Shown here: piece by piece, positions 54,505-64,000 of the stretch
How positions within the stretch are numbered: the stretch's first letter is position 1
Layout: each line of letters begins with the position of its first letter
Source of the DNA: Blastobasis lacticolella
Lineage: Eukaryota > Arthropoda > Insecta > Lepidoptera > Blastobasidae
Direction: 5' to 3'
DNA: 64,000 nt
Assembly (NCBI GenBank): GCA_905147135.1
Contig: LR990053.1
Span: 11,606,501 to 11,670,500 of the forward strand
The notes under the pieces: generated by a model
Told to the model about the DNA's origin: nothing
Database searches by the model: none
Seen by the model: the letters and a program-made list of their open reading frames with translations, nothing else
Made by a program: the position numbers and the translations under genes

Positions 54505-56403
54505 TAGATTTAGATTTATTTATTTCTCTCTTAAGTTCTTACATAATTATAATATTCTTATTATAGATTACATTTGGTCAATAAAAGAGATCGTCAAATT
54601 ATAATATTAGAATTATTGCTTTCATATAAGAAGGCAATATCAAATAATAAATAAATCGAAATAATATAGTGAACAATGTCAAAATAAAAAATTAATTCAC
54701 AAAATTACACTAAGGTAAATTGATACAAAGCATGTCAATACCAGTAAGGCAGGTAATTTATGCAAATAGTCAAATAATAATTAAAGGTTCGTTATTGGAT
54801 ACAAAATACAAAAATGTCAATAAATGAAAATAAAACTAATATTGAATAGAATAAAATTGAATTGAAAATTTGTAATGTCAAACAACTAAGTAATAATAAA
54901 ATATAAATATCAAGTCAGAATAAAAATGTCATTAAAAATAATTAGTTCTCAACATTAGTCATAAATTCATTAACGGAATAAAATACATTATCCAATAAGA
55001 CGTTTTTCAGTCGGCGGGCAAACGCTTCGTCAGTCTGTTCGTTTTTAATAGACACGGGTAGGTGTTCATACAGTTTCGGCCCTATTATACGTGGGTTTTT
55101 ATCCGCGAGGGCTGTTCGATGGTGGACCCCCGCCAATCGCCCCGCGCCTCTCAGGCCGTGCCCTCCGTCCGTGCGACGATCAAAACTTGAAAGATGTGCC
55201 CTCACATACATAAACACATTACATTATAAATATACATTATAAATATATAATGAGTATAACGTCATTATACGGTTCTTCTTAAACAGTGGTCGACATGTGT
55301 CCTTTGGTTTGGCGTTCTCTATAATCCTCACGGCTCGCTTCTGCAGGATGAGTACACGACCGGAATCTGTGGAATCACCCCACAGAATCGTTCCGTACGA
55401 CAGCAACGAATGGAAGTACGCAAAGTACGCTTGCCGCAGCGCACTGGTTGACACTAGAGGACGAATGTTACGTTTCGCATAAGCAGCACTGCTGAGTCGA
55501 TCGCACAGAGACTCAACATGCGCCTTCCAATTCAGTTTGGAGTCTAACGTCAGATCAAGGAATTTACATATGTTGCAGCTGGGTACTGGCGCTATTATTA
55601 GACATCGTAGATACTGTTCTCCCGGTAAACAGGATTACGTGGGATTTGGACTCATTCAGTATGAGTCCATTACACGAGAACCACTGTTTTAGTTTGGCGC
55701 AAAGAGCACTTATCTTATAGTTAAACTCGTCGCGCGAACGCGCGCATACCACCGCCGTCGTGTCATCAGCGACCAAGGTTATTAGACCATCTGTGATGGC
55801 TGATGGGAGGTCGTTAACAAAGGCCAGGAACAAAGTATTCCCAAGCGCGGATCCTTGCGGGATACCTATAGTGACAACACCCTCGCCGGACCTGTGCTTA
55901 CGACCATTTGACAAAACTTCAACCGTTTGTTTCCTATTTAAGAGAAACGTTTTAATTAGGTCATTGGACATGCCTGTGATACCGTATACTTTCAATTTTG
56001 CCAGTAGCAATTCATGTTGGATGACGTCGAAGGCCTTCGAGAGATCACAGAAGATACCAGCTGTCTTATATTTATCATCGATTCCAGTAATTATACAGTC
56101 TACGACTTGTTGTGCCTCTGATATTGTCGATTTGTTCTTCCTATACGCGTACTGTCTGTCTGTTAGTAGATCGTTTTGTTCAAAGGGCTGCATTAAATTC
56201 GTTGATAAAATCGATTCAATAATTTTTGAAATGGTAGGGACTATTGTTATGGGACTGTAACTATCGACTTTGTCCTTATCACCTTTACCTTTGTACACAG
56301 GGCAAACACGCGTACATTTTAGCACATTAGGATATACGCCCAACTTAAATGCTTCGTTTATCAAATGAACCAACAAATCCGCTATAATGGGCCACACCAA
56401 AAA
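54505..56403 (-). pseudogene. 5'-truncated LINE with RT domain (Jockey/CR1-like), frameshifted
   Basis: From right to left: an RT frame 56403-55564 without its own start codon, holding VCPVYKGKGDKDKVDSYSPI, QYAYRKNKST, motif A FCDLSKAFDVIQHE, motif B GIPQGSALGNTLF and motif C LVADDT (usual F/YADD, here VADD). A frameshift at about 55564 leads to LDLTLDSKLNWKAHVESLCD and QAYFAYFHSLLSYGTILWGD; another near 55224 leads to PRIIGPKLYEHLPVSIKNEQ and the end of the protein at 54942. The 3' UTR runs to the A-rich tail near 54505-54530. The endonuclease half is missing. The motif C change and two frameshifts make it inactive. Confidence 0.9.
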
Positions 56404-57286
56404 TAGAATATAACTATGTTGTTTTGTTAATTTACTTCTAAATTAATAATAAAATAATCTAAATAATTTGGGTTTATATTTTGTTCTTTTATATCTAGTT
56501 TTACTTTATGTTTTGTTTATATTAATAAGGCATAATATGTAAACTTATTTGAAATAAATAAGTTCCGCGTGAGTGACTGTAATAAAAATATGTAACTTTG
56601 ACGGTATATTGCTTGAAAAAGGCGGGGGAATTCGCTTTTAATAAAAAACCGTTTAAACCGTTCACATGTTTCTACCCTCATTATTTTTATTCGTGACGCT
56701 GATTCGACGAATATGACGAATAAACTTAGCAATAAATGTGTAATTTATTTAGCTAAATTTTTTTCTCGTAATGTAGACGTCTCACCTTCATTAAATTAAA
56801 GGACGAGTACAATATCCATCTGTTCAATATTGCGAAAGTAAAACATATTTTAAAAATTGTTTGTTGTGAAAATAAAATTTACTTATTTAAAAAAAAATAC
56901 TTTAATGAATTCGGGGATTTACTCCAACTCCATTTGTAAAGTGTGAAGCTGGAGATTATCAAACTCTCTACAAATGTTTCTTAGTGAATTATTTTGACTT
57001 GTTTATGTGAAGATACAAAATAAAACATCGGTACTTGAGTTACGTATGTTGCAATTGTATAGTGGAGGATCAAAGAAACTGAGTACTGGAATTACATAAT
57101 TTATTCGGATACCTGTCATCCGGTAAACCTCTTTCTTTATAAAGTATTTCGAAATGTCGTATTAGACCCCTATTTGAATGTGTCAACGTGGTTCTAGATA
57201 CAACCAAGAACACAAACGAACGGTCATGAACCTTCTCTAACGTTAGAAGGGTTTATACAAACTCGTCTTTATAATGTAGGTAAGAG
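56404..57286. other. No recognised gene
   Basis: AT-rich DNA. The short minus frame at 56517-56732 has no motif. Confidence 0.4.
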
Positions 57287-57301
57287 AAATAACGCAACAT
57301 T

Positions 57302-57515
57302 CTTACGTTAATGTCCAGGTTGTGCACTTGCCCGCGAGGGCCCAGGGTCCGCCTTGACCATGACCAGGATTTGGCAGATCAGATAATTACAGTGGAGCGA
57401 CTGTCATCTCTAATTGACCTCCGTATCTGTATCTGAACTCCTTGACCCCGCTACCAGGGGAACACATTCAGTCGCCTGCGTGTACAAATTTCACCACGAT
57501 GTTTTTCCTCACCGT
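57302..57515 (-). mobile_element. tRNA-derived SINE, 5'-truncated, with 15-bp target duplication
   Basis: AAATAACGCAACATT is duplicated at 57287-57301 and 57516-57530. The body is as at 3746-3945, including the GCAGATCAGATAATTACAGT block and the CTACCAGGGG block, and it breaks off at the same GGTGAGGAAAAACATCGTGG position, suggesting a preferred RT stop. Confidence 0.88.
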
Positions 57516-57530
57516 AAATAACGCAACATT

Positions 57531-58081
57531 GCCCGTATTAAATTGCCATTACAAAGCAAAAATCCTAAAAGAAACGTGTTATTTTAACCCCGTCGTATTT
57601 CCTCAACGCTTCATTCTAGCAATGTTCGCTGTTTTCTCGGAAAATTAATTAGGCTGCCTGTTAGCTAACCTGACGCGTTTAATAAATCTTTTTTATTCTA
57701 ACTAAAAGAACTTATGCTCGAGATTAATTTAGTATGTACATAACACCGAAAGCCAAATCGTCGAAAGCCAATAGGTCTACATAGATGTAACCAAATGATC
57801 AAATAGGCGGACCCTGAGCCCTGGCGTGCCGCGCGGGGGCGCAATCAGGACATAATGTCAAGATGATAATGATGATGATGATCAAAACGGCGATAATTCT
57901 TATGTTAGACAGACCATGTAGCGGTGTGTGGATAATTTGTTCAATATGCTTAATGACTGGTGAAATACTTTAAAAACTAAAAATCTATGAGGAGTCCGAA
58001 ATGGCTGGACCGATTGATGGTGAGATACATGATAGACTGTTTGTGTTAGAAAATGAAATTATGGAATGGAATAGTTCCTCA
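57531..58081. other. No gene; SINE tail scrap at 57810-57882
   Basis: 57810-57882 has GACCCTGAGCCCTGGCGTGC, GCGCAATCAGGACATAATGTC (first 20 bases given) and a GATAATGATGATGATGATCA end: the last part of a SINE in plus orientation. Confidence 0.55.
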
Positions 58082-58150
58082 GATAATACATACATACATA
58101 CATACATAAAGTTCTCGTCTCTGCCACACAGGTGGGGTAGACAGAATACT
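58082..58150. mobile_element. Family F scrap with (ACAT)n
   Basis: (ACAT)6 at about 58087-58110 followed by GTCTCTGCCACACAGGTGGG and GTAGACAGA, matching 50150-50190. Confidence 0.5.
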
Positions 58151-58661
58151 CGATAATACTCTATATATAATACCTATTTCACTCGTTCCAGTTTTTCATG
58201 TAGAGCACGTAGATATTGAATAAAGGTTGACGAAAGGTCAAAAAGCTCAGTCACTCAGCGCGCAATGGAAAGAGCTATGCTCGGAATTTGACTATGCGAT
58301 ATGATCGGAATCGAAAATTTCCATAGTGGAAGTATTCTTCCACTAGTCGGATATTTTTATATGTTATTTGGGCATAAAATCATAACGAAAAATCTCATCA
58401 CCACCATGTGTCGTTAGTGCTAACACGAGTTTGTGGTTGGGTCAACACAATTAAAGCGCTAGCTAGGCTGAACCAAATAGTCTGATGTCTGCTAAATACT
58501 AAGTACTTAATTACAGAGATGGCGTATTAACACATGGTTTAGTAATTTCACCCAAGACAAGTCGATGATTATTAGAGAAGACGAGGATGGGTGACCGTTT
58601 GGTACGCTGAGGCTAATCAAACTTCACTTTTATTACACATATTATTTTTACCTCGATATTT
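58151..58661. other. No recognised feature
   Basis: AT-rich DNA before the next SINE. Confidence 0.35.
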
Positions 58662-58905
58662 CACTCGACATTAGTTGAACACTAACCGATGCTCTTACGG
58701 TGAGGGAAAACATCGTGATGAAACATGCACATTCAGGCGACTGAATTTGTAATTATTATCCAATCTAGTTAGGTTCCCTGGTAGCAGGGTCATGGAAGTC
58801 AGTAATTACCTTATCTGCCATATCCTGGAGCATGGTCAATGTGGACTCCGGGCTCTAGTTTGCGAGAGCACAACCTGGAATAACGCCAAGATAATGATTA
58901 TTATT
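58662..58905 (+). mobile_element. tRNA-derived SINE body with GAT/ATT tail
   Basis: TTGAACACTAACCGATGCTC, ACATCGTGATGAAACATGCA, TCCCTGGTAGCAGGGTCATG, ATATCCTGGAGCATGGTCAA, GAGAGCACAACCTGGAATAA and a GATAATGATTATTATTAT tail. The tRNA-like head is missing. Confidence 0.8.
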
Positions 58906-59263
58906 ATATTTCGACGCAGTTGCATGTTATACTTTAAAACCCATAATTGAACTGCACCATGCACCTTTTATGCTACCATGTATGCCCTGACAACTGCACG
59001 ATGAAAGACAGAGATCTTCTGGTTTCGTAGAGACGAAACCACTGAAAACGTAAAGCGCAATGTTAAATTTGCCGTGCCTCTGAATACCAAGGTCCCACCT
59101 ATTTACCAAGTTATTCAGCTGGAGACTGCGAGGGTGGTCCCGTCAGCCGATTGGCACCCTGTGACGGTACATAACTGATGTAAACAAAATAGACCTTAAG
59201 GTGATGCACCCTTTCAACACATAGATAGATAGATACGCTGCTTGGAAGTTAGACCGACCCACA
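58906..59263. other. No recognised feature
   Basis: Short interval; the minus frame 58927-59109 has no recognisable motif. Confidence 0.35.
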
Positions 59264-59525
59264 CATCACATCACAGCCCATAACAGTCCACTGCAGGATT
59301 TAGGGCCTCTCCCACGAAAGGGGAGCTTATTGCCATAATCTCCACGCTTGGTAGGCAGGTTGGAGATCGCAGGATTTTAAATATAACAACGGAAAAAGCT
59401 GCTGCCCATTTTCCAGCCTACGGAGACTTTAGATCTTTTGCCTCGAAAACATTAGTTGCCTTGTACGACACCCACGAGTGTAAGGGGTTAGTGCTATTCT
59501 ACTCTACCGGACACCACACGGCTAA
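59264..59525 (-). mobile_element. Family B repeat, near full length
   Basis: ACATCACAGCCCATAACAGT, GGGCCTCTCCCACGAAAGGG, TAATCTCCACGCTTGGTAGG, GCCTTGTACGACACCCACGA, CTCTACCGGACACCACACGG: same order as 38193-38446. Only a worn ATCACATCACA remains of the GAT tail. Confidence 0.8.
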
Positions 59526-59949
59526 ACTAGACCGACTCAATTTATGTCAATTGCAGCAAGACTCAAAATCCATCTGCATTCTGCATATATGCATTATTAT
59601 TGCCATGTCGATACCACCAGCCGAGAGACACAAGACAATAGGCGCGGTACTAAATTCCGTAGTGTTTACAGAGTCCTTTGACCGAGATAGGTAATTGAAT
59701 TGGGTCGCTGGGGCAAATAGGGCCTTTAATGCCACGCCGCTGTGTCGACAAACGACCGGTGCAAACAAGGCAACTATCCACGTCACACGCAACGTAAAAT
59801 TTAATTACCTCATTGCATCGCTTGTTCACAGGATCGCCTTTGGTTCGCCGTATACGGGATGTATCGCAAAGTTACATCAGTATGCAATAAAAGGAGCAGA
59901 CAACGAATTTATTTCTGTGATGTTGGTTTACGTTATATCATAAGTAAAG
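59526..59949. other. No recognised gene
   Basis: Frames on both strands at 59547-59943 overlap one another and show no motif. Confidence 0.35.
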
Positions 59950-60012
59950 TCTTCGAGAACTTCGAACCCGGTACGAGTAGGTCCCTTAATCATTAGGCTA
60001 TTGACGCTCCGT
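59950..60012 (-). mobile_element. Isolated tRNA-like SINE head
   Basis: The minus strand shows an A-box-like TAGCCTAATGATTAAGGG and a B-box-like GGGTTCGAAGTTC, as in the heads at 10184-10485 and 38995-39290, but no SINE body follows. It is not a tRNA gene: no acceptor stem. Confidence 0.6.
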
Positions 60013-60494
60013 TATCATTTTTATGAAAATATCTGCCCATCAATCTCAAAAACATTAATATTGTTTTTAGTTTACATTCGTGTCTTCAATACTTGACAAC
60101 GACTTTACTTGAATCGTTATAGTTTCGGGGATTCGATTACTTTTGGATTAGTAACATTACTCAGTGAAAAACGAGCAGACATTCTATCTGATGGAAGCGG
60201 TGACTATCGCACACTAAAACGTAGATAAGCGGTCTGAATTTTTTTTTCATATGGGGGCTCGAGCCAACGGGTAGCCTCATAGCAGTGGATGTATTGATAC
60301 AGCTGAGTCGGATATAAGAACAAACGCCTTACGACGTGAGGATGTTGAAGACAGAGCAAAGTGGAAGAGAAAAAGAAAGAAAGCGGACTGGCAGAAGCCG
60401 GGATTGACCGGTAAAATGACAGCGATAATCATCATTATAATCAATAAAATAATTACCACTCGCTGTCTCCCGCAATCCCACTGCCGCCGTGTAC
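60013..60494 (+). mobile_element. Anonymous DNA containing an RTE-like terminus at 60336-60440
   Basis: 60336-60440: GTGAGGATGTTGAAGACAGA and GCAAAGTGGAAGAGAAAAAG then AAAGCGGACTGGCAGAAGCC keep the EDxEDRAKWKRxxKKAD terminus. The tail AATCATCATTATAATCA is worn. Nothing else is recognised. Confidence 0.5.
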
Positions 60495-60742
60495 CAGTGT
60501 AGTTGAATACTAACCGATGCTCTTACGGTGAGGGAAAACATCGTGATGAAACCTGCACATTCAGGTGACTGAATGTATTACTATGATCTTATCTAGTCAG
60601 GTTTCCCTGGTAGCAGGGTCGCGGAAGTCAGATGGCAGTAGCTCCACTGAAATTACCCTGTCAAATCCTGGATCATAATCAAGGCGAACCCTGGACCCTC
60701 ATGCGTGAGAGCACAACCAGGACGCCAAGATGATAATGATAA
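60495..60742 (+). mobile_element. tRNA-derived SINE body with intact 3' end
   Basis: AGTTGAATACTAACCGATGC, GAAAACATCGTGATGAAACC, AGGTTTCCCTGGTAGCAGGG, CAAATCCTGGATCATAATCA, CTCATGCGTGAGAGCACAAC, then GGACGCCAAGATGATAATGA. This shows the full SINE 3' end and its GAT-type tail. The head is missing. Confidence 0.85.
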
Positions 60743-60801
60743 ACACCAGCTTGCAATATGTACTACGAAAAAAATTCAATGAATGTAAACATAAGTACTG
60801 C

Positions 60802-61064
60802 TTGGCCGTGTAGTGTCCGGCAGAGTAGAATAGCACCAACCCCTTACACTCATGGGTGTCGTATAAGGCGACTAATAATTTCGAGGCAAAAGATCAAGAG
60901 TCTCCATAGTCTGGAAATGGGCAGCAGCATTGTCCATTGTTATATTTAAATACTGCGATCTCCAACCCGCCTGCCAAGCGTGGAGATTATGGCAATAACC
61001 TCCCCTTTCGTGGGAGAGGCCCTAAATCCTGCAGTGGACTGTTACGGGCTGTGACGATGATGAT
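60802..61064 (+). mobile_element. Family B repeat, reference copy with GAT tail
   Basis: GGCCGTGTAGTGTCCGGCAG, CATGGGTGTCGTATAAGGCG, GAAATGGGCAGCAGCATTGT, CCAAGCGTGGAGATTATGGC, CTTTCGTGGGAGAGGCCCTA, CCTGCAGTGGACTGTTACGG, then GCTGTGACGATGATGAT. No open frame of note. It could be a SINE or the 3' end of an RTE-like LINE. Confidence 0.85.
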
Positions 61065-61078
61065 ACATAAGTACAGTC

Positions 61079-61149
61079 AGTGCACAGGACCGGCCTTTAT
61101 GGAGAAATCTGGAAGAGGCGGATATTATGATGATGATAACGATGATACA
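61079..61149 (+). mobile_element. RTE-like LINE terminus
   Basis: GTGCACAGGACCGGCCTTTA and GGAGAAATCTGGAAGAGGCG then GATATTATGATGATGATAAC correspond to AQDRPLWR.LEEA and the tail of 20864-21170. Heavily truncated. Confidence 0.65.
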
Positions 61150-62325
61150 TAAGTCCTTACAACTTTTAAATTTGAAACATCATTTATTATGAACTAACAA
61201 ACTAACTCAACTTTAACCATGACCGTAATAATTACATCCACGACTATAATATTGACTTCTATGTGTTTCGAAATGCTAATATCCGATCCGGTCAACCGAC
61301 CTACAAAATCCTCTCCCAATATTTACATTCCAACCTCTCGATTATTGCGGGTGTCTCTCTTTTACAAGCCATTTGCATCCGTTCACGTTGAAAATTAAAC
61401 GTGAAAATTCAAGGCACGTACCGTGTGGCGCTGGTTTACGATACTGACTCGATCGGGGATACATTGTGACATGCGATATGTTTTTAAATTCGCCTTAATT
61501 CTCTAAAAATGCCCGAAAAAAGTACGATGTGAAAGTATTCTTTCATACATAAATTGTGTTGAGGAATACATGATATTGTATACGCTTATAATACTTGTAC
61601 ATACATAAAGCTCAAGTCTGTGTCCCACACCTATACCTACACTATAAATAATTATAGTTTAATTATTATAAGATGATTTAGTTCCATACACTTCGCTTCG
61701 TAGAAAATTGAAAAAGGAAAACAGTTTGGCGAACAAAGACTGGTACCTAATATATTATGGGAGAAATTCATTATTTCGGCCATCCGTACAATAATTTTGT
61801 AAACTATCGAGGCTATTATCACACATTTTAAAGTTATGTTCCGGGTACCTTTGTTTACGAGTAGTCCGATATTTTCGACGCAGTAGGAAACTCGGAACAT
61901 ACCTTTAAAACATCCTTACAATGTCGAAAAATCTCTAGGGAACAAACCCTATAAAACGCGGGCGACATTAAACTTAACTGCTTCCTTTCTGCTCCTTGTC
62001 ATCAATATTTCAATTATTATATTTAATAGTTTTTATTCATTATATAAAAGGAAATAAGGCTAATAGACTGAAATTTATACTCGTCGTTATAAAATTAAAT
62101 GTATGTAATATTAATTCCGAAACACTGCCACACTTAATCAACAATATTGAAAGAAAATTAATGTTTGTTAGTACATTATGTACTCTCACTATATTTCTGA
62201 ACCACAAAGTTCGTACAGAATTTTCAAAATATGTGTAATATTTCATCGTTTACCGATGTTCGGAACACTGTTTGCATTCAGATCTAATCGGGAAGTTATT
62301 AAATCATGTCAGTTTTCAAACTAAA
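61150..62325. other. No gene; family F scrap at 61597-61640
   Basis: ACATACATAAAGCTCAAGTC and TGTGTCCCACACCTATACCT at 61599-61640 resemble family F. The small overlapping frames at 61996-62246 are AT-driven. Confidence 0.4.
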
Positions 62326-62620
62326 GCACTGCAGTAAACCATTAAACTGTTCAGTTTCGAGTTTAATTCGGGACTTCGGGACCCGCGGAAGACCAGCGCC
62401 GCGGCTTTGGCCACGGCTCATGCTGAGTGAGGTCCTTTTATCGACCGGGAGGGCCACAGCACGGCAATGCCAAGTTATTTTTTTTTTAAAGAATTATGTG
62501 ATTTTATTTTTGTTTTTTTTTTTGTTGTATGATTGTGTGTCGAAATATGTATGTAATTCTTTGTAAGTATAAATGTTGTGTTGTGGCGTCCAGTTGATAA
62601 TAAATGATTTATTTATTTAT
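62326..62620 (+). mobile_element. Retroelement 3' end with A-rich tail
   Basis: The GC-rich part GACCCGCGGAAGACCAGCGC, GCTCATGCTGAGTGAGGTCC, CTTTTATCGACCGGGAGGGC is followed by T-rich DNA and a TTGATAATAAATGATTTATT-type end with TTTATTTATT. This layout is that of a polyadenylated LINE or retroposed transcript; the 5' side is truncated and no coding motif is left. Confidence 0.55.
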
Positions 62621-64000
62621 TAATTTAAAATTCATTAATGTCGACAGAAGGAAAATGTATACATAGGAAATACTAGAGCTAAAGTAATATAACATTTACC
62701 ACTTCAATGTCGAAAGACTTTAAATGTATGTAGAATGTTTAAATGTAAAAGACTGGCAAAGATCAAACAGAAAAAAATATAAAAATTACAATAGAGATTT
62801 TTCAATATTATTACCTTTCATTGTAACGTAACCTTTGTAGAGGCCAGTACCAGATTCAGTTGATAAAGAGAAATTCAAAGATTCAGGGTAATGGGTTATG
62901 TTATTTTAGTCCAGAAAGCTAGCTACTATAATTGAATTTTTAAAAATACTCTAGTAAAGCACAATAGTTCGAAAAAGAGTCTACTCCACATAACCTTTGT
63001 CCAGGCAGGATCACTTATTTCACTTGGATAATGTTAAAGCAGACCGAAAAGTACTGTTTGCAAACTGACTAAGTGACTATGTCAGCTTGAGATTTTCATA
63101 GAGGATGATTGATGCAACTAAGTGCATTTTTTAGTTTGAGACCGATCACTTATATTAATGTTTCATGGCAAAACGTTTCATTTCTGTGGGCGAAACTAGT
63201 AACATCTGGTTACAATATAGATCGACCTTCTAGTTCGAAAGCTGGGAAAACTCTCTAAAATCCCTCTCTGCATTCTCCATTGAAGGCTCGGGTCTTCGCT
63301 TAAACACGTTCGAGAACGATTTGGCACAAAAGAAGATAAAGTCTTGATAGCCAGTAGTCATAGTCAACCAACCAGTTCCCGAAATGGACAATACTAATTT
63401 TTGGACGGTCTCGTGCTCGACGGCCAATGATATAATTCATTCAGACCGGAATTGGGCAGTTTTCCAATAGGTATTTAAAGCATTCCTAACCACTCACTAG
63501 ATGGCGCCCCGACAATTTTGGTAAATGATAATCGCTTGAAATAGGTTTTTAGCAAACAGGATATAAACACTGGGTACGTTGTATTTGGATAATATTGTAT
63601 TTGTCAATAGTTTTCAACCATTTTAGAGGTTGTAATAATAATGGAACAAAGTGCCAACTTCTATAAATATTTCTTTTTACACTTCGTTCAACCTTTAACA
63701 GTTATGTTTACATTAATAAACATTTTATTTTTAAGTTTAGTATTTGTTGGCTGCATGAAATCACTGACACCATCATACAGATTATAAAAAGATTATCAAA
63801 ATTGTAGGAGCGCCATCTGTTGATGCTTTTTGAAACCAAATTTCAGTACCTACTGGAAAACTCCTCAATTAAGAGGAACACAAAAAAGATTAAAACCTCC
63901 TTCGACTATAAGAAAGTTGTCCCATGACAACAATGAATATCATATGACGTGACCGGAGTAAAAAAACGAAAGTGTCACGTTGATTCCTAAAATGCGTGTT
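62621..64000. other. No recognised gene; one protein-like minus frame at 63230-63427
   Basis: The 65-codon minus frame (SISGTGWLTMTTGYQDFIFF then CAKSFSNVFKRRPEPSMENA) is evenly composed and ends in a stop at 63230, but there is no AUG at its start and I know no matching family. It could be a terminal exon or chance. Confidence 0.3.

Noticed and set aside
55760..56260. 166-codon plus-strand frame
   Set aside because: Antisense of the RT domain of the LINE at 54505-56403.
59950..60012. A tRNA gene on the minus strand
   Set aside because: Same reasoning: boxes only, no cloverleaf closure.

Overview
This is a stretch of animal nuclear DNA, almost certainly from a moth or butterfly (Lepidoptera). 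It has low GC and no operon-like gene packing. Most of what can be recognised is non-LTR retrotransposon, tRNA-derived SINE and DNA-transposon sequence of types familiar from lepidopteran genomes, including GAT-tailed RTE-like LINE ends, SINEs ending in (GAT)n and Lep1/Helitron-like fragments. No host protein-coding gene could be supported, and species cannot be named. The only long intact reading frame belongs to a retrotransposon.

Layout. 1-733: minus-strand end of a LINE with a C-terminal restriction-like endonuclease, cut by the window edge. 1112-3278: an element with long inverted arms and TA at both ends, holding a broken reverse-transcriptase relic. 2079-9980: a direct tandem duplication of a 3951-bp unit in which I see one mismatch and no indel. 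10184-30465: mostly anonymous AT-rich DNA with dispersed insertions (SINE, MITEs, three RTE tail fragments, of which two have 10-11 bp target-site duplications and the third only a 7-bp candidate, Helitron-like pieces). 30466-32358: a three-level nest, a degraded LINE inside a hAT-type DNA transposon (8-bp target duplication) inside a GAT-tailed retroelement. 33440-42389: more SINEs, LINE tails and a second, shorter hAT copy. 43020-44690: a decayed LINE with RT motifs. 46767-49986: a complete 3220-bp RTE-type LINE on the minus strand, flanked by a perfect 14-bp target duplication, with an intact endonuclease plus RT protein of 974 residues from its first AUG. 53005-56403: a cluster of three different truncated LINEs. 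57287-62620: SINEs and GAT-tailed repeats. The last 1.4 kb holds nothing recognised.

How the parts relate. Three repeat classes (truncated RTE fragments, the tRNA-headed SINE and a third family, here family B) all end in GAT-type simple repeats, and several copies have target duplications of 8-20 bp. The simplest reading is that all were copied by RTE-type target-primed reverse transcription. The complete RTE at 46767-49986 has a different tail (TAAG)n, so it is probably not the partner of the GAT-tailed families. Family letters used below are private labels: B = GAT-tailed repeat with conserved arms around a 'CTCCACGC' block; C = repeat ending near an ATGTCAT/A-run; D = LINE 3' end encoding a GIANVHRLR-like terminus; E = repeat with a central palindrome; F = repeat containing a GGTGGGGTAG block.
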